The position numbers were made by a program, and so were the translations under genes. Shown here piece by piece: positions 47,682 to 54,978 of a stretch of DNA of 64,000 nucleotides. This stretch comes from a virus, in the IMG/VR virus record IMGVR_UViG_3300046820_000088, positions 1 to 64,000 of that record. The stretch is one strand, 5' to 3'. Below the pieces are notes generated by a model. The model saw only the letters and a list, made by a program, of their open reading frames with translations, was not told the DNA's origin and made no database searches. Numbering within the stretch: the first letter of the stretch is position 1; each line of letters opens with the position of its first letter.

Positions 47682-49300
47682 TATTTTCCTAGATAGATAT
47701 TTGGAAATGCTTTTTTAAAATCTGTTCCTCTTCGTTGATCGTGTTGTACAAAAAACTCAGATAGATTTTGAATATTAGTTTCTCTTATTTCAGCGGTGTA
47801 TTTATTTTCTTCTATTAGCGCGATGTTTCTTTTCAACTTCTCAACCTCGTAGGGTTTAAATCCAGTTAAAGATTTTTGATATATGTTTTCGTTGCAGTGT
47901 GTTTCCATCCATGTAAGTACTCCTTTCAAATGCTCTATATCTTTATCAGTAGCATTAAAAATATTAAGCCATTGGGGATTTCTTAATACTGGAATATCAA
48001 ACCATACTCGTTGAAATGGTCTTATTTTATATTTCATTTGAGCTAATACTGACCATTCTTTTCTCAACTGAAGAATCATTTCTAAGTATTCTTTTATATT
48101 AGGTATACTTAAAAGATTGAATGTATTGATAAAACTCACGCTGGTATTTCTGGTCTTACTTAAGAATGTTCTAGTATTTGTCAACATTCTATCAAAGTCA
48201 AGACCATTGCGTATATATTCGGCCTGCTCGCCTACGCTATCAACACTTACATAAAGTGTAAAATGTTTACAGGCTTTATCATTGTATTTGTAAAGATAAG
48301 TGAAGCTACCATCTTCAAGAGCGTGACCTATTACTGGAAATGTTTGAGGAATATCGAATCGTTCAATACTAGGAAGATCGCTGTTGTGATATTCTTTAGA
48401 GTCTTTACCGATGATAAAATGCTTCCACGAAGTCCAATCGCTTCCGTCTTTAGGATCAGGAACATAGCATTCTGCAGAATGTTCTACAGTATCTAATGCT
48501 TTAACTTTATCTACAAACTTATCAAACAGTTCCTGCTTCGGAGGGCACATGTTACTAGTAATGCTTAATTCTAGATTTTTATTAGGATTATCTTTTACGT
48601 AGTCTAGAACCTTAAAGGTATTTGCATCTAGCAAAGGTTCGCCGCCAGTCATGCGAAATACTTTGAGATTGGCGTATATGTCCGGCCACCATTTCCAGAA
48701 AGCTTCAACATAGGGATTATCTTTGTTTGCAAGACCGATTGGCATCAATCCAACATTTTTTAGAACAGCAATATTATTGTGTTCTTCTTTTCCTATGTTA
48801 TAGGGACCGTATATTTCGATTTCGTTTTGCCATTCACTACTTAGGTGAGGACTACAGTAACTACATTTAAAGTTACATGTTTGATTGAAGTTTACTTCAA
48901 CGTAAGTTGGCTTGACGTTAAAGTCAAACGGCTGACTGACAATCTCGTCGATTTTATCAACAGCCCAATGTTCGCTACTTCTGTAATATCTATCGCTAAC
49001 GTGCCCGGCATCTTCAATCTTCCAGCAGTAATCACACCCTGTAGGTCGTTGACCTTCGAGCATCATTTTTCGTTCTTCGAACTTTTGATAGGTATTATGT
49101 AATGCACCAGGATCTAACTTTAGCTGATCTAAGTTAATCTGATGTGTGGGAGGGTGATAGCAACTATGTGTGCGACCATTAGTTAGATGCAAACTAACTT
49201 GAAGCCATTTGGCCGCACAGAAGCTCGGGCTTATACTGTCTATATGAGATTTTGATGAATCAAAACCTTTAACGTAAAAGTTGACTTTTTTTGTTTCCAC
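47681..49300 (-). CDS. Twitch/SPASM-type radical SAM protein, longest copy
   Basis: 539 residues with N-terminal cysteines C28, C47 (SCYHPP), C89-x2-C92 (CDYCWKIEDAG) and the radical SAM motif CNFKCSYC at 142-149. FRMTGGEPLLDANTF gives the SAM-binding GGEP. Compared with the 464-residue paralog it has an insert of about 70 residues after CPPKQELFDKF (about residues 270-345), with further cysteines. The C-terminus ends RRGTDFKKAFPN like its paralog. It is the first of four radical-SAM genes and starts 1 bp after the preceding small gene, so it probably depends on the late promoters at 50753 or 51485. Reaction unknown. Confidence 0.87.
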   Translation of the reverse strand: METKKVNFYVKGFDSSKSHIDSISPSFCAAKWLQVSLHLTNGRTHSCYHPPTHQINLDQLKLDPGALHNTYQKFEERKMMLEGQRPTGCDYCWKIEDAGHVSDRYYRSSEHWAVDKIDEIVSQPFDFNVKPTYVEVNFNQTCNFKCSYCSPHLSSEWQNEIEIYGPYNIGKEEHNNIAVLKNVGLMPIGLANKDNPYVEAFWKWWPDIYANLKVFRMTGGEPLLDANTFKVLDYVKDNPNKNLELSITSNMCPPKQELFDKFVDKVKALDTVEHSAECYVPDPKDGSDWTSWKHFIIGKDSKEYHNSDLPSIERFDIPQTFPVIGHALEDGSFTYLYKYNDKACKHFTLYVSVDSVGEQAEYIRNGLDFDRMLTNTRTFLSKTRNTSVSFINTFNLLSIPNIKEYLEMILQLRKEWSVLAQMKYKIRPFQRVWFDIPVLRNPQWLNIFNATDKDIEHLKGVLTWMETHCNENIYQKSLTGFKPYEVEKLKRNIALIEENKYTAEIRETNIQNLSEFFVQHDQRRGTDFKKAFPNIYLGK

Positions 49301-49301
49301 A

Positions 49302-49610
49302 TTATTCTAGTAAACTTTTACTTTTAGCAGTGACATCTTTTCTTAACCGTTCGACGTCCACTTTAAAATCTACTTTCTTGATTTCGTTTCTGTACTCGTA
49401 GAATGTTTCTAAAAGTTTATCTGCAACGACCTGTGCTTTTGTTTCTTGGATCTTATTCTTTATATCTATTTCCCAAACTCTACCGTTGGTAAACTCTAGA
49501 CGAATATAATCTAGGTAAGCAACCGGTAGAGTATTAATATAAAGGTCTTCAAAAATCTCAGGCCATTCTCTAACTAGGTCTAAAGGCGGTCTGAAGAAGT
49601 TTTTAGACAT
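49302..49610 (-). CDS. Conserved small phage protein
   Basis: 102 residues: MSKNFFRPPLDLVREWPEIF at the N-terminus, a short beta-segment (YLDYIRLEFTNGRVWEIDI), then a charged helical C-terminus. I associate this family with T4-like marine phages; function unknown. It overlaps the upstream gene by 8 bp and sits immediately before the radical-SAM genes, so it is part of the same transcription unit. Confidence 0.75.
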   Translation of the reverse strand: MSKNFFRPPLDLVREWPEIFEDLYINTLPVAYLDYIRLEFTNGRVWEIDIKNKIQETKAQVVADKLLETFYEYRNEIKKVDFKVDVERLRKDVTAKSKSLLE

Positions 49611-50262
49611 CAGCAGGTTCGTCGACCTTCTTAGTTACTTTCTTTACAGGTGGATCTAACGAATCTGCTTCTTTACGTAATCTAGCAGCTTCCTTATACA
49701 TAGCATCTGCTTGACTACGATATGATTTAGCAATGTCTTTGTCGCTTAACACTTCATTAGCCGCCGCCTTCAATGGCTCAACTCTTGTAGGAATGTTTGG
49801 CTCTCCGACATCTCTTCCTAGATCTTTAACTTCTACGATTTCTTCTACAGAAGAATTCTTCTTAGGAGCACCTGCCACAAATGTATATAGATCATCTATA
49901 GCACAGTTTTTTTGTTCTGCAATCAATACGTTTAGCTGATGAAGGTCGATAGCTGTTCCCGGAGTGGGGGTCATTTCGATAGAATCAGTAGGAACTTTTT
50001 GTAGAGCGCTGTCTGCATTTAATGCCTGTAGCATCGGACGTCCGTCTGGAAATGTTCGTGTGAACATAATCTCGCCAAACTCAAATGCTTCTTGTGCTTG
50101 ATCAGTTTCAACAACTTTCATGATAGAATCATGATACTCATTTGAGAGTGGAGCAACTGGCAGTATCAATGCATAGTTTGATTCGCCGGGTAGTGTTCTA
50201 AACACTACTAATACTTTCGCCCCAGTTTTTTTAACCCTTCCAATGTGCTTTAACGATTTCAT
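49603..50262 (-). CDS. Conserved phage protein, 219 aa
   Basis: The N-terminal domain (MKSLKHIGRVKKTGAKVLVV then RTLPGESNYALILPVAPLS) looks like a small beta-barrel; the middle holds RTFPDGRPMLQALNADSALQ and VPTDSIEMTPTPGTAIDLHQ; the C-terminus (residues 140-219) is polar, helical and rich in Lys, Glu and Ala. The N-terminal part resembles proteins of T4-like marine phages, with no assigned function. It is coupled by ATGA (50259-50262) to the upstream gene and overlaps the downstream one by 8 bp. The Lys/Ala-rich tail could be a nucleic-acid-binding extension; that is inference. Confidence 0.75.
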   Translation of the reverse strand: MKSLKHIGRVKKTGAKVLVVFRTLPGESNYALILPVAPLSNEYHDSIMKVVETDQAQEAFEFGEIMFTRTFPDGRPMLQALNADSALQKVPTDSIEMTPTPGTAIDLHQLNVLIAEQKNCAIDDLYTFVAGAPKKNSSVEEIVEVKDLGRDVGEPNIPTRVEPLKAAANEVLSDKDIAKSYRSQADAMYKEAARLRKEADSLDPPVKKVTKKVDEPADV

Positions 50263-50471
50263 TGTTGTTCCCTTTTAGCAACGGACTCTAAAAATGTATT
50301 GAGTTTGTTATAAACTTTACCTACAGCTTCCATCTCAGCTGCTTTGAAAGCACCTCGTTGGCTTGCAATATCGATTACACTTTTTAATGCTACTAGATCA
50401 GAAATATTAAGATCTGGTGCAGCTTGTTGTGGAGCAGCTGGTGCAGCTTGCTCTTTTACTTCTTCGGTCAT
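50259..50471 (-). CDS. Conserved small helical phage protein
   Basis: 70 residues. An Ala/Pro/Gln-rich N-terminus (KEQAAPAAPQQAAPDL) is followed by a well-conserved helical core, NISDLVALKSVIDIASQRGA then FKAAEMEAVGKVYNKL. I associate this core with T4-like marine phages but know no function. It follows the 90-residue gene with no gap (50471/50472) and overlaps the next by ATGA. Confidence 0.75.
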   Translation of the reverse strand: MTEEVKEQAAPAAPQQAAPDLNISDLVALKSVIDIASQRGAFKAAEMEAVGKVYNKLNTFLESVAKREQQ

Positions 50472-50744
50472 TTAGTTTCTCCTTAAGTGAGGACAAGCTA
50501 ACATAAAGTAGGTAAGTTCTTTCTGGTCCTCAAATCCAACAACTGTTGAAGATTTAAACTTTCCTTGTGAATCAACACCAGGATTTTTAAGAACAAAAAA
50601 CCTGCCTTTTAGTTTGCTTTGAATCCAGTTGATCATTTTCTCATTATAGTAATCGCTTTCGTGTAGCGTAGCTTTGTTAAAATGAACACATGCTACTTTT
50701 ACACGACGTTGACCTAAAACATCTAATGGGTTTATATCAAACAT
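50472..50744 (-). CDS. Conserved phage protein behind a late promoter
   Basis: 90 residues beginning MFDINPLDVLGQRRVKVACV, with a beta-rich body and C-terminus ELTYFMLACPHLRRN. Conserved-looking in T4-like marine phages, function unknown. A perfect late promoter TATAAATA lies at 50753-50760, only 9 bp before the ATG, and there is no Shine-Dalgarno in the gap, so transcripts from it would be nearly leaderless. Read-through from the upstream gene would supply a leader but no obvious binding site either. Confidence 0.75.
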   Translation of the reverse strand: MFDINPLDVLGQRRVKVACVHFNKATLHESDYYNEKMINWIQSKLKGRFFVLKNPGVDSQGKFKSSTVVGFEDQKELTYFMLACPHLRRN

Positions 50745-50752
50745 AGTGTGAA

Positions 50753-50760
50753 TATTTATA
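50753..50760 (-). promoter_or_regulatory. Consensus T4 late promoter
   Basis: Minus-strand TATAAATA, an exact match to the T4 late consensus, 9 bp upstream of the ATG at 50744. The predicted start (about 50746) would leave only about two bases before the start codon. It would serve the genes from 50744 down through the radical-SAM quartet. Confidence 0.7.
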
Positions 50761-50768
50761 GAGTGGGG

Positions 50769-51170
50769 TTAATCTTGAGACGATTCTTGGTTTAATCGCT
50801 TGGATAATGCTTTGTTGTAGCCCATTTTCCGTATATCTCCTGAAAACAGATATAACTCAAATGCTGCACGTTCTTTCATTACAGTGATAGATTTCTTTGT
50901 GATGTAAAAAGGGGATTCGATATGTTGATCTAACCATACCAAGACTTGTGGAGTTATTCCAAAATCTGGAGGAAAGTCAACTTTGTATGTTTTTATTTTA
51001 GCATACTTTTCAATAAACTCCAAACATTGATCAGTCATTCGGAGTCCGCCGCTGTGCTTGTCTCTGATGTTCCACCACCAAACGGCTTTGTATTTCTTTC
51101 TTAACTCTTCATTAGCTTCAATACCAGCAGCTTTCAAAAAAACTGAAGTATAAGCATCTTTAAGTTCCAT
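50769..51170 (-). CDS. Conserved phage protein, 133 aa
   Basis: 133 residues: KDAYTSVFLKAAGIEANEEL, then KAVWWWNIRDKHSGGLRMTD, then FPPDFGITPQVLVWLDQHIE and a C-terminal KERAAFELYLFSGDIRKMGY. The Trp-rich WWWN segment and the surrounding blocks appear typical of a T4-like marine-phage family without known function. It lies 1 bp from the upstream gene (51171). A structured protein is likely from the even distribution of hydrophobic residues. Confidence 0.75.
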   Translation of the reverse strand: MELKDAYTSVFLKAAGIEANEELRKKYKAVWWWNIRDKHSGGLRMTDQCLEFIEKYAKIKTYKVDFPPDFGITPQVLVWLDQHIESPFYITKKSITVMKERAAFELYLFSGDIRKMGYNKALSKRLNQESSQD

Positions 51171-51455
51171 TTACTTAATTTCTTCACCTTGTGTCAACTT
51201 ATATACTGCAAAATCATTAGTCTTAAACAGTTTGTTTAGTTTTTTGGCTAGATTATGAGCATGGCCTGGATTCGAAAAGCTGACCTTTTTATATTTTGGT
51301 CCAGGATAACTAGCAACTAAACTACCACTTTTTAAATTAAATGGTTGCCCTTTATAAAAAACAGCCCAGATGGCTTCGCTTTCAAGGATCTGTTCGATCT
51401 TGAAGTTTTCCTTGTTAGCATATTCGAGAATCACTCGAGGTTTTGGTCGACTCAT
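51171..51455 (-). CDS. Conserved small phage protein with hairpin-controlled start
   Basis: 94 residues: MSRPKPRVILEYANKENFKI, then AIWAVFYKGQPFNL and YPGPKYKKVSFSNPGHAHNL, ending in a helical KLNKLFKTNDFAVYKL. I recognise the block around GPKYKK.SFSN as a marine-phage family without known function. A late promoter and an 11-bp hairpin precede the start (51454-51492): AGGA lies in the loop and the first two bases of the ATG in the stem, so translation is predicted to be blocked in read-through RNA. Confidence 0.75.
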   Translation of the reverse strand: MSRPKPRVILEYANKENFKIEQILESEAIWAVFYKGQPFNLKSGSLVASYPGPKYKKVSFSNPGHAHNLAKKLNKLFKTNDFAVYKLTQGEEIK

Positions 51456-51492
51456 ATATACGTGTTCCTAATTAACCACGTATATATTTATC
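51454..51492 (-). promoter_or_regulatory. Late promoter overlapping a start-codon hairpin
   Basis: Minus-strand GATAAATA at 51485-51492, then an 11-bp perfect inverted repeat: ATATATACGTG (51454-51464) and CACGTATATAT (51477-51487) around a 12-nt loop that holds the AGGA ribosome binding site. Read-through RNA would have both arms and pair the AU of the start codon at 51455. Promoter-initiated RNA (start about 51478) lacks nearly all of the promoter-side arm. Confidence 0.65.
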
Positions 51493-51495
51493 TTT

Positions 51496-51744
51496 TTAGA
51501 ACGCCCCGCCGTCGAACTTAACTTCTACACTAGATGTAGATGCTTTTATTTCGGACAACATTTGATGTATCTCTTGGACTGTCTTACCAAGTTTAGATGT
51601 CATAATAGCTAATTCATTAGTAAGATCTCTTGCCTCTTGAATAGATATTCGAATATCTTTCTGTTGGGACTTTTCGGCAGCATTTACTCGTTGAATGAGT
51701 TTTTCAACACTGGGTAGATTGTTTGGCAGATTACTTTGAGACAT
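51496..51744 (-). CDS. Small coiled-coil phage protein
   Basis: 82 residues. After a polar Asn/Pro-rich N-terminus (SQSNLPNNLPSVEKL), residues 20-70 form one long amphipathic helix (heptads in LTNELAIMTSKLGKTVQEIH) compatible with a coiled coil. The tail ends VEVKFDGGAF, a hydrophobic-acidic tip. T4-type clamp-binding proteins such as gp33 also end in an acidic-hydrophobic motif, so a transcription co-activator is possible but not supported beyond that. Overlaps the upstream gene by 14 bp. Confidence 0.65.
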   Translation of the reverse strand: MSQSNLPNNLPSVEKLIQRVNAAEKSQQKDIRISIQEARDLTNELAIMTSKLGKTVQEIHQMLSEIKASTSSVEVKFDGGAF

Positions 51745-52201
51745 TTGACAGTACCTGCTTCATTTCTATTTCAGTTTTAAACGGACCTTTGTAGTCATAT
51801 CGTTGCAATGTAATCAGTTTAGGACAGTGCGACTTAACCCACCCTTTTTCGAACTTAATAACATAGTAACCAGCACAATAAAGACTTTTACTATCTCCGC
51901 TTTTAGTAAATAACGGTAGTTTTCTTTTAACATCAAACATTGCGTTGTGCGGAGTAGCAGATGTAGAATATCCGTGTACTTCATTGGGTTCGGCGTTGTC
52001 TGCTTCTTTAACAATCTTAACTGTAAAAAAGTCTTTACCGAATTGATCTGTTAGACTTTCTTTATTGTCGTAGATCTTAATCCCTGACTCATTGCTGAGA
52101 ACAAAACGATCATCTTCGTTCTTTCTAAGTGTTGCAAACTTTGAACCGTTTTGTTCTACAATCCAAAACTTATCTTGAATAATCGGTTTTGCTTGAATCA
52201 T
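51731..52201 (-). CDS. Conserved phage protein, 156 aa
   Basis: Start set at the ATG at 52201 because CGAGGAAAC lies just upstream; the longer frame from 52258 would overlap RNase H by 35 bp. The protein starts MIQAKPIIQDKFWIVEQNGS and contains two hydrophobic beta-blocks (FGKDFFTVKIVKEAD, and SLYCAGYYVIKFEKGWVKSH) with LITLQRYDYKGPFKTEIEM near the end. It resembles a family of T4-like marine phages with no function assigned. Overlaps the downstream coiled-coil gene by 14 bp. Confidence 0.75.
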   Translation of the reverse strand: MIQAKPIIQDKFWIVEQNGSKFATLRKNEDDRFVLSNESGIKIYDNKESLTDQFGKDFFTVKIVKEADNAEPNEVHGYSTSATPHNAMFDVKRKLPLFTKSGDSKSLYCAGYYVIKFEKGWVKSHCPKLITLQRYDYKGPFKTEIEMKQVLSNVSK

Positions 52202-52223
52202 TTCTGTTTCCTCGCATGTATCA

Positions 52224-53228
52224 TTATGCTGTAATACTTTCATTGTTGTATCTTGCATTTAGTGGTTCCGCATAGCTTTGAGCTTGTTCGGAGATTTTTT
52301 TCAGATCATATAAACCACAGAACTTCATCAGTCTAAGACCAACTTGATTAATATTCTTGTTAAGAGAAGTTGCTTCGGCAATAGTTTCAGCAATACGCAT
52401 TTTAATATCATCGGGTTGATGGTTTAAATCAATAAGTCTTCGATTTCGTTCGTAGTCATCGATTACTCTGTGTTCGACACCTTCGTGGTCAGTCCATCTC
52501 TGTAACATGAGATTGTTCCAGGCATATCCTTTGCTTTTACGATCTTCGAACGCTTCAGTAAGACCCACTTTTTTGCTTGTGCCTTTAGTACGTACACCCG
52601 GATACGCCGAGAAGACATTATCACTGGTATCACCGCGCATACATTTTTCGAACAAGAGCCACTCTGGATTTGGAGCTGCTTTTTCTTCTTGAGTTTTTTT
52701 GTCGATGATCGGTTTGCCTTTATCATCAAAGTAGCCTTCGTGTGTAATAGTAGTTTCTTGAACACCGTTGTATTGTTTTACATTGGGCGCGATTAACTGC
52801 ACAAAGTCTGTGTCTGTAGAGATAATAACGTGATTATCGTTCGGATGACTTTGTATCCATCCTGCAATTAAATCATCAGCTTCTAAAGAAGCGTGTTGCA
52901 TTACAGTGCAGTTAGTTTTTTCTTTGACAAAATCTTTGAATGTGTCAAATGCTTCCCAAAAAACTTTTTCTTCTTCAGCTTCTCGTTCTGTGTGTGCAGC
53001 GCGAGCATCTGATCGATTGCGTTTGTAAGGAGCATAGTAGTCTTTACGCCAGCTACGACCTTCTAAGCAAAAGATAACATGACTACCATTAAACTGATTC
53101 CATGCTTTTCGAATACTGTTTAATGTAATATGAAAGGCCATGCCGAGTTTAATATCGGCGTCGCCGTTGATAACGTGTCTAGCACGAAAAAATGTATTAG
53201 CTGTGTCTACTAAAATGTATGTTTTCAT
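52224..53228 (-). CDS. rnh: RNase H / 5'-3' exonuclease (FEN family)
   Basis: 334 residues, a flap-endonuclease-type nuclease as in T4 RNase H, which removes RNA primers from lagging-strand fragments. Metal-binding acidic residues appear in the family order: ILVDTANTFFRARH (D8), FCLEGRSWRKDYYAPYKRNR, ASLEADDLIAGW, VIISTDTDFVQLI, and RGDTSDNVFSAYPGV. The length is close to T4 RNase H (305). It overlaps the previous gene by ATGA (53225-53228). No missing key residue was noticed. Confidence 0.93.
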   Translation of the reverse strand: MKTYILVDTANTFFRARHVINGDADIKLGMAFHITLNSIRKAWNQFNGSHVIFCLEGRSWRKDYYAPYKRNRSDARAAHTEREAEEEKVFWEAFDTFKDFVKEKTNCTVMQHASLEADDLIAGWIQSHPNDNHVIISTDTDFVQLIAPNVKQYNGVQETTITHEGYFDDKGKPIIDKKTQEEKAAPNPEWLLFEKCMRGDTSDNVFSAYPGVRTKGTSKKVGLTEAFEDRKSKGYAWNNLMLQRWTDHEGVEHRVIDDYERNRRLIDLNHQPDDIKMRIAETIAEATSLNKNINQVGLRLMKFCGLYDLKKISEQAQSYAEPLNARYNNESITA

Positions 53229-53686
53229 TGTTGTTCTTTTTTAAGGCGTTCTTTTAGACTACCAGAATCTATAGGACCGCCATAATCTCCGTCAACAACT
53301 ACGTTTGCACATAGTTCTCGAAACCATCGATCAACGATTTCTTCATCGGGATCTCCGTCGGAGCCGTAACCCTCTTGTTTTAATTTTAACACAAAATACT
53401 CATTCCAGTCAAGCTCTAAGAACCCGTTGCGAATATTATCTTCGTTAACATGAGTATTAAGTACTCCTACCCAGGATTCTTTTTTACGAGTTGCACGTTC
53501 TTTTGGACTGAGTTTTGATAGTTCTTCAGCTTCTTTTGCTTTTTCAGCTTCTTGCCTAGCACGTTCTGCTTCACGCTGATGAGCTGCTGTTTCTTCTACA
53601 GCCTGCATTAGTTTCGATTCTGCATCTGCAATAGTCTTTTCTAACTTATCTACACCAGTAATCTTTTTAAAGAATTTTCCTAACAT
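53225..53686 (-). CDS. Coiled-coil phage protein, 153 aa
   Basis: Starts at the ATG at 53686, whose A is shared with the QueE stop (TAATG); the longer GTG start at 53698 is rejected. The N-terminus MLGKFFKKITGVDKLEK is followed by a long Glu/Ala/Lys coiled coil (residues 20-60) and a globular C-terminal half with NTHVNEDNIRNGFLELDWNE, DPDEEIVDRWFRELCANVV. Resembles a conserved family of T4-like marine phages; function unknown. It sits between queE and rnh, coupled to both. Confidence 0.75.
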   Translation of the reverse strand: MLGKFFKKITGVDKLEKTIADAESKLMQAVEETAAHQREAERARQEAEKAKEAEELSKLSPKERATRKKESWVGVLNTHVNEDNIRNGFLELDWNEYFVLKLKQEGYGSDGDPDEEIVDRWFRELCANVVVDGDYGGPIDSGSLKERLKKEQQ

Positions 53687-54525
53687 TATGTTCCCCACTC
53701 GTTTTTAAACAACGGCACTTGTAATCGATCACTGTATCGTAAGCCATTCTTCATTGCTAAATCTGCCACTGTTCGATTGTTTAGTGTGTAAACACTTTCG
53801 ACGCCACCTACTGGCATTAGATAAACGTGTCCTTTAAATCCAGCCGCACGATACGCACCAATAGCACACTCTGCATCAGCAAAGTCTTGTTCTGTAGCAA
53901 TAACAAACTTTAGATAAGCTGTGCCAACTTGTTCGTATTCGCATACAACGTCTGGCAGGATGGCTTCTTCCCACTTCTCGCCACTGCATGGAAGTTTAGC
54001 ACTTACACTGAATGTGATTTCTCTATCAGTTCTGCCAGCCCACATATTCAAATAAGATTTAAATTCTTCTGTTAGCTTTTGAGTACCGTTTGTTTCAAAC
54101 GTAATTTCTTTAAGCCCACGCATTTTATTGTGTTCTAGCAAATCTGGATAAGCACGTTGCCAACCCAGCAACGGCTCACCACCTGTAATTACAAGATGTT
54201 CGTCCCGCCATTCTTTGTACGGTAGCGTATCCACAATAGCATCGGCAATTGAATCAGAAGAAAGAACGGGAGATAGATGCTTAAAGCGAGGATCCCAGCT
54301 AGCGTAACTATCACAACCTGTACTAACCAAAGGTAACGATTTGTACTCGGAGTAAAGAGACGGGTTAATATTTTCTGCTTCATTGCTAAGTTCTCCTCTA
54401 GTCATACCAAACCCTGCACATTTGAAGTTACACCCAAATGTACGTAAGAAAACAGAAGGAACTCCCATGTAACGTCCTTCGCCTTGTATGCTGTAGAACA
54501 GCTCTGCTATTTTAATTTTACTCAT
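53686..54525 (-). CDS. queE: QueE-like 7-carboxy-7-deazaguanine synthase (radical SAM)
   Basis: 279 residues. Family hallmarks: IAELFYSIQGEGRYMGVPSV at the N-terminus, FLRTFGCNFKC with C32 and C36, VITGGEPLLGWQ near 112, ITFETNGTQ and FSVSAKLPCSG. QueE converts 6-carboxytetrahydropterin to 7-carboxy-7-deazaguanine, the first base of the deazapurine pathway. The third cluster cysteine does not follow at the usual distance; C71 in TGCDSYASWD is the likely third ligand, after an insert of about 30 residues. FolE-, QueD- and DpdA-like genes lie in the same strand series. Overlaps MazG by 8 bp. Confidence 0.85.
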   Translation of the reverse strand: MSKIKIAELFYSIQGEGRYMGVPSVFLRTFGCNFKCAGFGMTRGELSNEAENINPSLYSEYKSLPLVSTGCDSYASWDPRFKHLSPVLSSDSIADAIVDTLPYKEWRDEHLVITGGEPLLGWQRAYPDLLEHNKMRGLKEITFETNGTQKLTEEFKSYLNMWAGRTDREITFSVSAKLPCSGEKWEEAILPDVVCEYEQVGTAYLKFVIATEQDFADAECAIGAYRAAGFKGHVYLMPVGGVESVYTLNNRTVADLAMKNGLRYSDRLQVPLFKNEWGT

Positions 54526-54790
54526 AAATGTTTGACCACTTCTTTAGTTTTTCGATCTTAGCAGCCTTAGCAGATTCTAAGTGACTATTAGCAACAATGC
54601 CTTTTTCAAGAAGGATGTCGATCATTGCTAACACATCGCCGATTTCTTCTTCTAGGTGTTCACGATTTGTTTTAGGTTTTCCTGGTTTGAGATTATCAAT
54701 ACCGAACCTGCTGATTTTGCTTACAGCTTGAATAACCTCTGCACATTCTTCTTGCAGAATATCCATAACTTCTTTTGTTTGTGTATTCAT
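54518..54790 (-). CDS. mazG: MazG-type NTP pyrophosphohydrolase
   Basis: 90 residues, a single MazG-like helical bundle. Metal ligands lie in LQEECAEVIQAVSK (about residues 12-25) and EEEIGDVLAMIDIL (about 47-60), matching EExxE and ExxD patterns. Such enzymes hydrolyse NTPs or dNTPs to monophosphates; phage copies are proposed to adjust nucleotide pools or ppGpp. It lies between a small membrane protein and queE, with overlaps on both sides. Confidence 0.85.
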   Translation of the reverse strand: MNTQTKEVMDILQEECAEVIQAVSKISRFGIDNLKPGKPKTNREHLEEEIGDVLAMIDILLEKGIVANSHLESAKAAKIEKLKKWSNIYE

Positions 54791-54978
54791 GTTGTTATTT
54801 TACTACCTTTCATATATTCTTGTCTACGTTTGCGACATTCTTCTTTTACTGCTGGAGGCACATCTGGATGCCATTCGGCTACTCTACAATCATATATTTT
54901 TTCTTCAGTGTCTGGTAAAATCCAAGCCAGACCAAAAATAAATGCAATACCGGCAATAAATCCTATGATATATTTCAT
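54787..54978 (-). CDS. Small single-span membrane protein
   Basis: 63 residues from the ATG at 54978 (ATGA overlap with the upstream gene; the longer frame from 55032 would overlap it by 57 bp). MKYIIGFIAGIAFIFGLAWI forms a hydrophobic N-terminal helix that could be a membrane anchor or signal peptide; the rest is polar and charged with two cysteines (IYDCRVAEW and EECRKRR). Function unknown. Confidence 0.65.
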   Translation of the reverse strand: MKYIIGFIAGIAFIFGLAWILPDTEEKIYDCRVAEWHPDVPPAVKEECRKRRQEYMKGSKITT

